This document shows, one piece after another, positions 6,817 through 13,366 of a stretch of 14,175 bases of DNA (position 1 is the first letter of the stretch; each line of letters begins with the position of its first letter). The notes under the pieces were generated by a model that saw only the letters and a list, made by a program, of their open reading frames with translations, had not been told where the DNA came from and did not search any database. This stretch comes from Bacillota bacterium (GTDB lineage Bacteria; Bacillota; Clostridia; DSM-8532), in the NCBI GenBank assembly GCA_023426765.1, contig JAEZBW010000729.1, positions 1-14,175 on the forward strand, read 5' to 3'. A program made the translations under genes and the position numbers.

Positions 6817-6892
6817 AGGCGGGAGATATACTCGCCGCCTGATTAAGGTAATCGGTACCCGCCACCTATAGAGGTGTGGGACATCTGACCTC
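6817..6892 (+). promoter_or_regulatory. Structured 5' leader upstream of the ligase gene (riboswitch-like, unassigned)
   Basis: Three hairpins follow one another almost without gap. H1 spans 6817-6840: AGGCGG pairs with CCGCCT and GAG with CTC, with one bulged G and loop ATATA. H2 spans 6841-6853: GATTA/TAATC, loop AGG. H3 spans 6858-6880: CCC/GGG and CACCT/AGGTG around a small internal loop, loop ATAG. Competing pairings exist. GGCGGG (6818-6823) is a perfect complement of CCCGCC (6858-6863), and GAGGT (6871-6875) of ACCTC (6888-6892). CCTC (6889-6892) also complements GAGG of the Shine-Dalgarno (6934-6937). It does not match any riboswitch consensus I remember, and no intrinsic terminator follows. 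Confidence 0.45.
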
Positions 6893-6942
6893 GTTATAAA
6901 TAACTTGATCTATAATGAATAATTTTTAGTAAGGAGGATACC

Positions 6943-8430
6943 ATGGTTGGATCAATTTACAAGAACAATTTTAAACCTGATGGAATCGCATTGAAGTATA
7001 AGGGCAACAGTATTACCTACCAGCAGCTGGACAACACCGCGAAACGTTATGCAGGCCTTTTCAGGCGCATGGGTGTAAAACCAGGGGACCGCATTGTCCT
7101 CAGCTGCCTGAATTCGCCCGAGTTCATATATTCCTATTTGGGGATTGTTCGGCTGGGTGCCGTGATCGTTCCGATCAATTTCATGCTGACCATGGAGGAA
7201 ATTGCCTACATCATCAAGGACTCGGAAGCAAAGGTGATGATCATTCATCCGTTCATCCTTCAAAAAGCAAAGCTGACTGCGGAAATCATTCGGAAAGCAC
7301 TGGGCGTGGATGTCGTCGTTCTGGATGAAGAATTCCAACAGGAATTGCTGGCTTCAGCCGAAGAAGCTCTTGAAGAGTTTCATGATGAAAACGCCGTCTC
7401 AACCTTTCTCTATACTTCCGGTACCACCGGAAAGCAGAAGGCGGCGATGCTGACACATAAAAATCTGGTCGTCAATGCCGAACAATGCCGGATCGGCCTT
7501 CACGGAAAGCCCGATGACAATTACCTGTGTGTGCTTCCCATGTTTCATGTGTTCGGATTTACAGCCTGTATTCTGCTTCCCCTTTGGACCGGCGCAACCA
7601 TTACTATCCTGGAGATGTTCCAGCCCAAGGAAGTGATTGAAACTCTTGTTAAGGAGAAAATTACAGTGTTTATGGGTGTTCCGTCCATGTATGCAGTTTT
7701 GATTGAAGCCGGAAAGAACAACATCACTTTCCCGTCGCTTCGACTGGCTGTTTCGGGAGGCGCTGCCCTGCCGGTTGAAATATTCAGACAGGTAAAGGCC
7801 ATTTTAAAACTTCCCATCGTGGAAGGGTATGGGCTGACCGAAGCATCCCCCGCAGTATGCTTCAACCCTCTGGATGGTGTCCAGAAGGAAGGTTCCATCG
7901 GATTACCGCTGGTAGGGGTGGACTGCAGGATTTTCAATGATAAGGACGAAGAAGTACCCGCCGGGGAAGTGGGAGAACTTGTGGTCAGGGGCGAAAATGT
8001 GATGCTGGGTTATTACAATCAGGAAGATAAGACCAAAGAAACCCTCATGAATGGCTGGCTGCATACCGGAGACCTGGCAAAGAAGGATGACGAAGGATAT
8101 ATCTATATTGTTGACCGGAAAAAGGACATGGTGATTGTCGGCGGGTTGAATGTGTATCCCAGAGAGGTTGAGGAAGTCATCTATCAATACCCGAAAGTGA
8201 AGGAAGCCGCCGTGATCGGCATCGATGACAACCTCAGAGGGGAGTATGTAAAAGCCATTGTCGCTTTGAAAGATGGAATGACATGTTCCTCAAGGGAGCT
8301 TCTGAAATTCCTGAAAGAAAAGCTGGCCAGCTATAAATTGCCTCGTGAAATTGATTTCGTGGATGCTCTTCCGAAGAACAGCACGGGGAAAATTCTGAAG
8401 CGTTTGCTGAAGGAAAATGGTGACCGATAG
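6943..8430 (+). CDS. AMP-forming acyl-CoA synthetase / adenylate-forming ligase (ANL superfamily)
   Basis: This 495-residue cytoplasmic enzyme should activate a carboxylic acid with ATP to an acyl-adenylate and then transfer it to CoA. The ANL core motifs appear in order: the P-loop YTSGTTGKQKA (157-167), the aromatic/ATP motif YGLTEA (296-301), HTGD with the ribose-binding Asp (374-377), the hinge DRKKDM (391-396), GGLNVYP-REVE (400-410), and the C-terminal catalytic lysine in NSTGK (Lys483). Similarity is to medium/long-chain fatty acid or aryl acid CoA ligases. The length is slightly short but complete. In the P-loop, the usual PKG after GTTG-x is QKA, so the conserved proline and glycine are missing. 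The ATG lies 5 bases after AAGGAGG (6931-6937). The gene appears monocistronic, preceded by a structured leader and followed by a hairpin. The substrate cannot be read from the sequence. Confidence 0.92.
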   Translation: MVGSIYKNNFKPDGIALKYKGNSITYQQLDNTAKRYAGLFRRMGVKPGDRIVLSCLNSPEFIYSYLGIVRLGAVIVPINFMLTMEEIAYIIKDSEAKVMIIHPFILQKAKLTAEIIRKALGVDVVVLDEEFQQELLASAEEALEEFHDENAVSTFLYTSGTTGKQKAAMLTHKNLVVNAEQCRIGLHGKPDDNYLCVLPMFHVFGFTACILLPLWTGATITILEMFQPKEVIETLVKEKITVFMGVPSMYAVLIEAGKNNITFPSLRLAVSGGAALPVEIFRQVKAILKLPIVEGYGLTEASPAVCFNPLDGVQKEGSIGLPLVGVDCRIFNDKDEEVPAGEVGELVVRGENVMLGYYNQEDKTKETLMNGWLHTGDLAKKDDEGYIYIVDRKKDMVIVGGLNVYPREVEEVIYQYPKVKEAAVIGIDDNLRGEYVKAIVALKDGMTCSSRELLKFLKEKLASYKLPREIDFVDALPKNSTGKILKRLLKENGDR

Positions 8431-8472
8431 GTTCAACTTCAAGCTTCCTGCATGGGAAAGTTCATTGTTTGT

Positions 8473-8502
8473 AAGGGTTTCAGCAAGATTGCTGAAGCCC
8501 TT
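8473..8502 (+). terminator. Hairpin terminator after the ligase gene
   Basis: AAGGGTTTCAGCA (8473-8485) pairs with TGCTGAAGCCCTT (8490-8502) over 13 positions with one wobble and a 4-base loop (AGAT). It lies 42 bases after the stop codon. The following TTTACTTATG is only partly T-rich, so termination may be incomplete. Confidence 0.55.
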
Positions 8503-8676
8503 TACTTATGTCGGTTTTACGGTTCGGTTAATTGATGAACTGATTTCACACGCTGAAAAATATCAGGTATTGCCGGTGATCACAATCAATGTATCAAGTC
8601 CGATAAAGATCAGAAGATTTACTGCTATGAGCAGATGCTTCCATTGTGACGAAGAAGGATGATTTTTTCTTTAATA

Positions 8677-8773
8677 TGTGTATTTAATCATATATACAAA
8701 TACACACTTGTAGGGTTATCATGATATTAAGGTAAAAAATCGCAGAACAACCTTACCATAAGGATGGTAAGGT
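8677..8773. repeat. Three inverted repeats upstream of the methyltransferase gene
   Basis: TGTGTATTT (8677-8685) is repeated inverted as AAATACACA (8698-8706), a perfect 9-bp dyad with a 12-base spacer. TATCATGATA (8717-8726) is a perfect 10-bp palindrome. ACCTTACCA (8750-8758) and TGGTAAGGT (8765-8773) form a perfect 9-bp hairpin with a 6-base loop, 28 bases before the ribosome binding site. The first two look like operator-type sites and the third could fold in the mRNA leader. No clear promoter hexamers at normal spacing were found. Confidence 0.55.
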
Positions 8774-8815
8774 AAGCCTTGAACTATCGTAATCAATCAG
8801 TAAAGGATGATGGGA

Positions 8816-9937
8816 ATGGATATAAAACCGATTCGCTCCAAATGGAAGGGAACCATGACCGATCGGGAAAGGTTCAATAACCAGATGCATTATAAACCGG
8901 TAGACCGTTGCTTTAACATGGAGTTTGGTTACTGGGATGAAAACTTTACCCAGTGGCCCATTTTTGTGGAGAACGGGATCCGGAACAACGAGGAGGCCGA
9001 CCTCTTTTTCAATTTTGACAGGTTTCACCTTCTCTTCGGCAACGTTTGGATGTCCCCTCCCTTCCCCAATACGGTGATTGGAGAAACCAAAACGACAAAA
9101 ATCATCATGAATAATGACGGACTGCTGGCAGAAGTGCCGAAAGATGCTCATGACACCATTCCGCACTACCTGAAATCCTCGGTCGTTACACCGGAAGACT
9201 GGAAAAAATGCAAAGAAGAGCGTTTCCTGAGAGACGATCCTTCGCGGAAGGTTGATATTGAAAAACTGAAAAAAATTCATCCCTCCGACAGAACTTACCC
9301 CTTAGGGGTGGACTGCGGCTCGATGATCGGTAAAATCCGGGACATGCTGACCTTTGAAGGCCTGGCTTATGCATGCTTCGATTATCCCGACATGGTGGAG
9401 GACATGGTGGAAACCTGCTGTGTGCTGGTGGAGGATTTTCTGGATCAGGTACTTCCCCATATTGATTTTGATTTTGCCAGCGGCTGGGAAGATATTTGCT
9501 TTAAAAACGGCCCCATCGTCCGTGTGGATTTCTTCAAGGAAGTCGTCATGCCCCGTTACAAGCGTATCAGCAAAAAGCTTCATGCACATGGCATCGACCT
9601 TTGGTATACTGACTGTGATGGCGATGTCCGGCCCATTCTCCCATATCTTCTGGAAGGCGGCATCAATTGCCTGTTTCCCTTCGAAGTCAATGGCTGCGCT
9701 CATCCTGCAGAGCTTTTCAGCCAGTATGGAAAAGAACTCCGGATTATGGGTGGTTTTGATAAAATTCAGCTGGGTGGCGGCAGAGACGCCATCAAAACAT
9801 ATATGGAATCACTGGTTCCCCTTGTTGAACGAGGAGGGTACATACCGTTCTGCGATCATCGCTGCCCACCGAATGTGACACCGGAGGATTACCTGTATTA
9901 CCTGGATTTGAAGGAAAAAATGTTTGGGATGCGATAG
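8816..9937 (+). CDS. Uroporphyrinogen decarboxylase-family protein, MtaA/CmuA-like methyltransferase type
   Basis: This protein has 373 residues from ATG 8816, which lies 8 bases after AAAGGA (8802-8807). ATG 8807 and 8810 are too close to that site, while ATG 8855 (starting MTDRERF, as many relatives do, with GGAAGGG just before it) is a real alternative. The family uses the URO-D TIM barrel. This branch resembles corrinoid-dependent methyltransferases more than heme-pathway decarboxylases. Markers are TDRERF...P-VDR near the N-terminus, YTDCDGDVRP (264-273), GGI-NCLFPFE (281-290), GGFDK, and FCDHRCPPNVTPE (345-357). Cys267 and Cys346 or Cys350 could be zinc ligands, but the HxC motif of MtaA is not intact. 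No corrinoid protein or methyltransferase partner lies nearby, so its methyl donor and acceptor are unknown. It ends at a terminator shared with the convergent gene. Confidence 0.85.
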   Translation: MDIKPIRSKWKGTMTDRERFNNQMHYKPVDRCFNMEFGYWDENFTQWPIFVENGIRNNEEADLFFNFDRFHLLFGNVWMSPPFPNTVIGETKTTKIIMNNDGLLAEVPKDAHDTIPHYLKSSVVTPEDWKKCKEERFLRDDPSRKVDIEKLKKIHPSDRTYPLGVDCGSMIGKIRDMLTFEGLAYACFDYPDMVEDMVETCCVLVEDFLDQVLPHIDFDFASGWEDICFKNGPIVRVDFFKEVVMPRYKRISKKLHAHGIDLWYTDCDGDVRPILPYLLEGGINCLFPFEVNGCAHPAELFSQYGKELRIMGGFDKIQLGGGRDAIKTYMESLVPLVERGGYIPFCDHRCPPNVTPEDYLYYLDLKEKMFGMR

Positions 9938-10037
9938 ATCAATCACTCTGCGTAGCTTGTGTTTTTATAATGGGGGAAATAGACATGCTGATCGCAGAAT
10001 TCATGAAACAGCAGGGCTGCCTGTTCCCTCAGGTTTT

Positions 10038-10060
10038 CTGCCTGGGGGCAGGTTATTTTT
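10038..10060 (+). terminator. Intrinsic terminator of the methyltransferase gene
   Basis: CTGCC-TGGG-GGCAG (10038-10051) is a 5-bp GC-rich stem with a 4-base loop, followed by GTTATTTTT (10052-10060). Its T-tract is also the last codons and stop of the convergent minus-strand gene (stop at 10053-10055). Confidence 0.6.
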
Positions 10061-11939
10061 CAGGAATATCCTGATGGTTGGAGGCCCGTTTCATTGCCAG
10101 GATATAGGGTATAAAATCATATTCCAGCGTATCCGGACGTTCCTGCTTGAGATTTTCCCATGTGCTGATGCAGGAGTGCGTCTTCGCCATATCATCCTTT
10201 TTTGACGCTCCACTATATCTATAACCATGCAAAATCATATAAAGAGTCCATCTTCGGTGTTCGATTTTTTGCAATAACTCTTTTTTTTCTTTATCCTGTT
10301 CATCAACAGGGTAATACTTTGGCCCTTCATCATTAAATAACAACCATTCTTTAACATTCTGATGCAGTGATTGTGCAATACTGGATTCCCGGTTATACAT
10401 GTTGCCTGGCCAGACAGATTCAGGATCAACATGTTCTTTGCCGCTGATTATCTGATGGTATTTGCAATTAAAAGCCTTTGCATTTTTAGTTATCTCATCA
10501 CCTGTCAACGAGGAATATGAGAATATATCTTCATTTTGGTCGATCGTAACGATCTTTTTGCCCGCGATCATATCAAGCGATACATTATCTTTGTTTTGAA
10601 TGATAATAGGAACATTCTTGCTGCAGCTATCCTTAGCGTTCCCATTCGCGTGAAACAACGCCATAATCTCAATAGCAGCCAAAGACATCGAATGAGTATC
10701 TTTCATTGCTACAACCATATATGTAAAAGGAATAATCTCATTGCACATTCTCAAAGCTTTGCTGAATAGAATTGTTGTTGCATCGATTTCCCAAAAGTTC
10801 AGTTCTATCTTTCCATCTATATCAAACAGTCTGTACCCCGCATTGTTTTCCGGACGAACCGGAAGCTTCAGCGTATAACATTTCACATTTCCGCCATCAA
10901 ATACGTTCTTCATATCAAGCTTCAATCCGTCAAGAATATCTGTAGAGAAACGTTTTAAGAAGCTTCCGAGGATCGAACTCATATCATTGTCAAAAACATC
11001 TATGCGAATCGTTGAGTCAGGGGAAAGAACCGCTGTATTAAGCCCCTGTATCAGAACATTTTGGCCAAATTCACCAAACCCCAGTATTCCCATATGTACA
11101 TCACAATTGGACCCTTTATTGACTGTATAGATGGGGTTCTTGAGAAACATTCTGTTCACAGAAAGTTGTTTGACATCGACAATGTTAACAATGAACATCT
11201 CATTTTTATGTTCAGCCTCATATTGCCTGATTATTTCTGACAACGAAGCGTCATTACAGCAGACGTAAACAGGTATGCTTTTGTGATCAGCGGTTTTTGC
11301 TGTTTTCTTTGTGCATTCTGAGTTTAGCAGCAGATTCAGATTCTGAAGGTTTTTAATGGGATTCTCATCGCAGAACAATATGTCGTCATATTTTTGAAGT
11401 TCTTTTTTTGTCCAGAAATCTTTCCGGGAATCTTCATACTGTTTTACAAGGGTAATGCCTCTTTTATAGTAATCAAGCAATGTATTATCAGAAGAAGGAT
11501 CCTTCACAACAGCGGTTACTCTGCAATCCTGTGATAGAGATTTTACAAACTTATCGAAATATTTCCCCTCTCCGATAACAAGTACTCTTTTCTTATTTTT
11601 TCGTTTTAACAAGCCGGTGATATATGCCCACGGCTTTTCCAGCAAGGTGAGTAAGGCCGCTATGGTACAGAATGGTGCAACAACAACGGCAGCACAATAC
11701 ATATATGTCAGCACTCCGGCCCATACACCGTAATTTGAGTTCATCCAGAATGCCATTGCTTCTTTTTGCTTTATATCCGGATCAATCTTATATGCTTTGA
11801 TAATATTCTGAATGTTCAATGTGACCTTCAGGAATAAGCTTTCTGTTTCATGATAGTACATGATTCCTTCAGCCACGCAGATCAAAAAGACAGCCACAGC
11901 CACAAACCAGATATAATCCTTATACTTTTTGCGCTTCAT
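10053..11939 (-). CDS. Membrane protein with two Rossmann-like (TrkA-N/RCK-type) domains and a C-terminal RyR domain
   Basis: This 628-residue protein starts at ATG 11939, 6 bases after AAAGGAG (11952-11946); the frame is open to ATG 11999 but without a ribosome site. Two transmembrane helices (about 10-28 and 72-100) flank a roughly 40-residue loop, probably extracellular. Residues 117-148 begin a first Rossmann-like unit (RVLVIGEGKYFDKF, then VTAVVKD). A second starts at 282 with GILGFGEFG, a full GxGxxG (287-292), followed by IDVFDND (313-319). Such paired nucleotide-binding folds resemble TrkA/RCK regulators of ion channels. A conserved-looking YNRESS-AQS segment (515-524) precedes a RyR domain at about 556-617: EHRRW (560-564), HGYRYS (571-576), KTHSCISTWENL (586-597). 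Bacterial proteins of this kind are suspected nucleotide-sensing or conflict-system effectors. No potassium-channel TVGYGD filter is present, so channel activity is inference. Composition is AT-rich relative to the left flank. Confidence 0.8.
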   Translation of the reverse strand: MKRKKYKDYIWFVAVAVFLICVAEGIMYYHETESLFLKVTLNIQNIIKAYKIDPDIKQKEAMAFWMNSNYGVWAGVLTYMYCAAVVVAPFCTIAALLTLLEKPWAYITGLLKRKNKKRVLVIGEGKYFDKFVKSLSQDCRVTAVVKDPSSDNTLLDYYKRGITLVKQYEDSRKDFWTKKELQKYDDILFCDENPIKNLQNLNLLLNSECTKKTAKTADHKSIPVYVCCNDASLSEIIRQYEAEHKNEMFIVNIVDVKQLSVNRMFLKNPIYTVNKGSNCDVHMGILGFGEFGQNVLIQGLNTAVLSPDSTIRIDVFDNDMSSILGSFLKRFSTDILDGLKLDMKNVFDGGNVKCYTLKLPVRPENNAGYRLFDIDGKIELNFWEIDATTILFSKALRMCNEIIPFTYMVVAMKDTHSMSLAAIEIMALFHANGNAKDSCSKNVPIIIQNKDNVSLDMIAGKKIVTIDQNEDIFSYSSLTGDEITKNAKAFNCKYHQIISGKEHVDPESVWPGNMYNRESSIAQSLHQNVKEWLLFNDEGPKYYPVDEQDKEKKELLQKIEHRRWTLYMILHGYRYSGASKKDDMAKTHSCISTWENLKQERPDTLEYDFIPYILAMKRASNHQDIPEK

Positions 11940-11945
11940 CCTATA

Positions 11946-11952
11946 CTCCTTT
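11946..11952 (-). promoter_or_regulatory. Shine-Dalgarno that fixes the RyR-protein start
   Basis: Minus-strand AAAGGAG is followed after 6 bases by the ATG at 11939-11937. The upstream in-frame ATG at 11999 has no such site, so the shorter protein, beginning MKRKK right before the first membrane helix, is preferred. Confidence 0.75.
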
Positions 11953-12051
11953 ACAGCCACCTTGCATGAGATGTAATTCAGATGGTACAAAAAACTCAAT
12001 TGTGATTTCGACAGGTAGTCCCAATGATCTTCATTCCGGTATAATCAGTTA

Positions 12052-12984
12052 TCATTTTCCTCCCAGCCATTGATCAGCCTCATGGCCCCCAACCATATAC
12101 CAACGAGGGTCATTCAGCTGCCAAAGCTCGCTTGCATTATAGTATTGCATTTCATCATCTGCAGACGTATCCCCAGTGGCATATGACACTTTACGTACAA
12201 CCACCATGTCTCCATTTATAAGTTCTGTTTCAGTCAATCCGCCCGAATCGGCTTCCAGATTGTTTGTCATTACAAATTGACCATCCATAAATTTATAAAT
12301 AGAACCACCCCAGTATTCCGCGCCTGAGCCACCTGCAGAGTAAATACATTTATTCGCCGGATCCAGTGCCGGATTACATATCTCAGTAAACGATTCAGCC
12401 TCAACAAACGAAGATGTTTTTTGATCCCACAGCCAGCAATTGTACCATGTATTGCCATGGGCACCGGAAAAGTCGTTTAAAACAATCACATCCTTGTAAC
12501 CATCAAAGTTGACATCCACAATATGTAAGCCCATCGTGTCCATCATTTCGTTGTAAACGGCGTTGCCAAAAACTTCATCACCATAAGTTTCCGAAAAGTC
12601 TGCCGATAGGATGAGAGCCCCTTTTTCATCTAAGACTTCCATCCCCAATACGAAACCAACCCCATAATCTTCCGGACTCCGTGTTATCCCATTGGCAACA
12701 AAGCGATACTCCGGCATATCCTTATGCAGACGGGCCCTCACCTCATAGGTCACGTCCATCTCCGATGCACCGGAAGGTGCGGGATCTGAACCTGAGATTT
12801 CAGGAGACACAGATATTTCGGGAATCGCAGTCGGTTCTATGTTCCCCCCCGTGATATCTGGCGTACTCAATGCGTTCTGCGTACCCGATACTTCTTCCAC
12901 GTTCTTTTCGGGCTGAGCTTCGCAGCCACTAAGTAATAGAACCGTTGTGAGGACTAAACAAATGATTACATTTCTACTCATCAT
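12052..12984 (-). CDS. Lipoprotein with an EF-hand-like DxNxDGxxD loop (XAC2610-like)
   Basis: This 310-residue exported lipoprotein has a signal peptide (residues 1-20) ending in the lipobox LSGC with Cys21 as the lipid anchor. Residues 22-75 are a flexible Pro/Ser/Thr/Glu linker. The globular part contains VDVNFDGYKDVIVLND (156-171), a calcium-loop-like DxNxDGxxD (157-165) as in VCBS/FG-GAP and XAC2610-type proteins, followed by GNTWYNCWLWDQKTSSF (177-193), which fits the same family. Two ATGs (12984 and 12981) follow AAGG after 4 or 7 bases; the second has the better spacing. The gene is 112 bases upstream of the RyR gene on the same strand. No terminator was recognised between them, so they may share a transcript, though a weak promoter-like TTGAGT-17-TTACAT lies in the gap. 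Calcium binding and any partnership with the RyR protein are inference. Confidence 0.8.
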   Translation of the reverse strand: MMSRNVIICLVLTTVLLLSGCEAQPEKNVEEVSGTQNALSTPDITGGNIEPTAIPEISVSPEISGSDPAPSGASEMDVTYEVRARLHKDMPEYRFVANGITRSPEDYGVGFVLGMEVLDEKGALILSADFSETYGDEVFGNAVYNEMMDTMGLHIVDVNFDGYKDVIVLNDFSGAHGNTWYNCWLWDQKTSSFVEAESFTEICNPALDPANKCIYSAGGSGAEYWGGSIYKFMDGQFVMTNNLEADSGGLTETELINGDMVVVRKVSYATGDTSADDEMQYYNASELWQLNDPRWYMVGGHEADQWLGGK

Positions 12985-13088
12985 TACACCTTCATTCCAA
13001 CATGTGTTGTTTCTATGCTTACCTCTTTATGAGATAAGTCTATTTTACATCATACATTTATTCTTTTTTGAAGAGATGAATAATTACT

Positions 13089-13286
13089 TCAATTGTTATT
13101 TGAACTTGTTTCTTTGTCTAGTTTATAAGCCCCAGCATTTATAACAATCACACAGCACAGGATAGTTATAGCAAATCCTAAATTTCTGTTCGTAAAAATA
13201 TTATATAAAAGGTTTACTAGCGCGATAACAATTGAAATGATACCTAAAACGCGTGATGTTTTCTTGAACCTTGTTTTATAACGCAT
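13089..13286 (-). CDS. Small two-helix membrane protein, function unknown
   Basis: This 65-residue protein has a strongly basic N-terminus (MRYKTRFKK) and two hydrophobic segments at about residues 13-31 and 36-54, separated by a short polar TNRN turn. This gives an inside-inside hairpin topology with a polar tail (KLDKETSSNNN). An AGGGGTG sequence ends 4 bases before the ATG at 13286, and an extended -10 promoter (13327-13335) lies just upstream, so expression is plausible. I do not recognise a family. It resembles many small orphan membrane proteins of Firmicutes and lies between the acetyltransferase remnant and the lipoprotein on the same strand, with about 100 bases to the lipoprotein start. 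Confidence 0.6.
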   Translation of the reverse strand: MRYKTRFKKTSRVLGIISIVIALVNLLYNIFTNRNLGFAITILCCVIVINAGAYKLDKETSSNNN

Positions 13287-13326
13287 AAAGCACCCCTGTT
13301 TACTGATGCAAAGATAACCATACTTT

Positions 13327-13335
13327 ATTATAACA
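13327..13335 (-). promoter_or_regulatory. Extended -10 promoter for the small membrane protein
   Basis: Minus strand TGTTATAAT (13335-13327) is a perfect TATAAT preceded by TG-N, the extended -10 form that can work with a poor -35 (TTTATT at 17 bases). The expected start near 13320 gives a leader of about 34 bases to the ATG at 13286. Confidence 0.55.
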
Positions 13336-13366
13336 AAATTTTTTACCCAAATAAAATAGAATCATT

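Larger units (their letters stand above)
6530..6942. other. 413-bp divergent regulatory region
   Basis: This gap separates the minus-strand HAD gene from the plus-strand ligase and contains no gene. From left to right it holds the HAD ribosome binding site and promoter (6567-6595), a run of small hairpins with a 33-bp tandem repeat (6606-6688), an unremarkable stretch (6689-6775), two overlapping TATAAT boxes with a 12-bp palindrome (6780-6803), a strongly structured leader (6817-6892) and the ligase ribosome binding site AAGGAGG (6931-6937). Confidence 0.7.
8431..8815. other. 385-bp intergenic region, rich in inverted repeats
   Basis: The gap holds the ligase terminator hairpin (8473-8502), about 170 bases in which I see nothing certain, and then a T-rich, AT-rich promoter-like stretch with three dyads (8677-8706, 8717-8726, 8750-8773). 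An open frame at 8417-8662 overlaps the ligase end, contains the terminator hairpin and has no protein-like character, so I do not call it. Confidence 0.55.

Noticed and set aside
6817..6892. ZTP or fluoride riboswitch
   Set aside because: CCGCCTG and the GGCG start are superficially similar, but the CCGCCUGGGC core of ZTP RNAs and the GGCGAUG start and pseudoknot pattern of fluoride RNAs are absent.
8417..8662. 81-codon open frame starting inside the ligase end
   Set aside because: It spans the ligase terminator hairpin, has only a weak ribosome site, and the product shows no domain, signal or membrane character.
9354..9878. 174-codon plus-strand open frame inside the methyltransferase gene
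   Set aside because: It is a shadow in another frame of a well-supported gene, Trp/Ile-rich and without a ribosome binding site.
10053..11939. Classical two-helix potassium channel
   Set aside because: The segment between the helices lacks a pore helix and a TVGYG-type filter.
11940..11999. Longer RyR protein from ATG 11999
   Set aside because: No ribosome site is present there, whereas AAAGGAG is placed correctly for ATG 11939.
10053..12984. Named defence system (Thoeris, CBASS) call
   Set aside because: No TIR, SIR2, cyclase or ubiquitin-like partner is encoded in the window; only the RyR/Rossmann architecture is suggestive.
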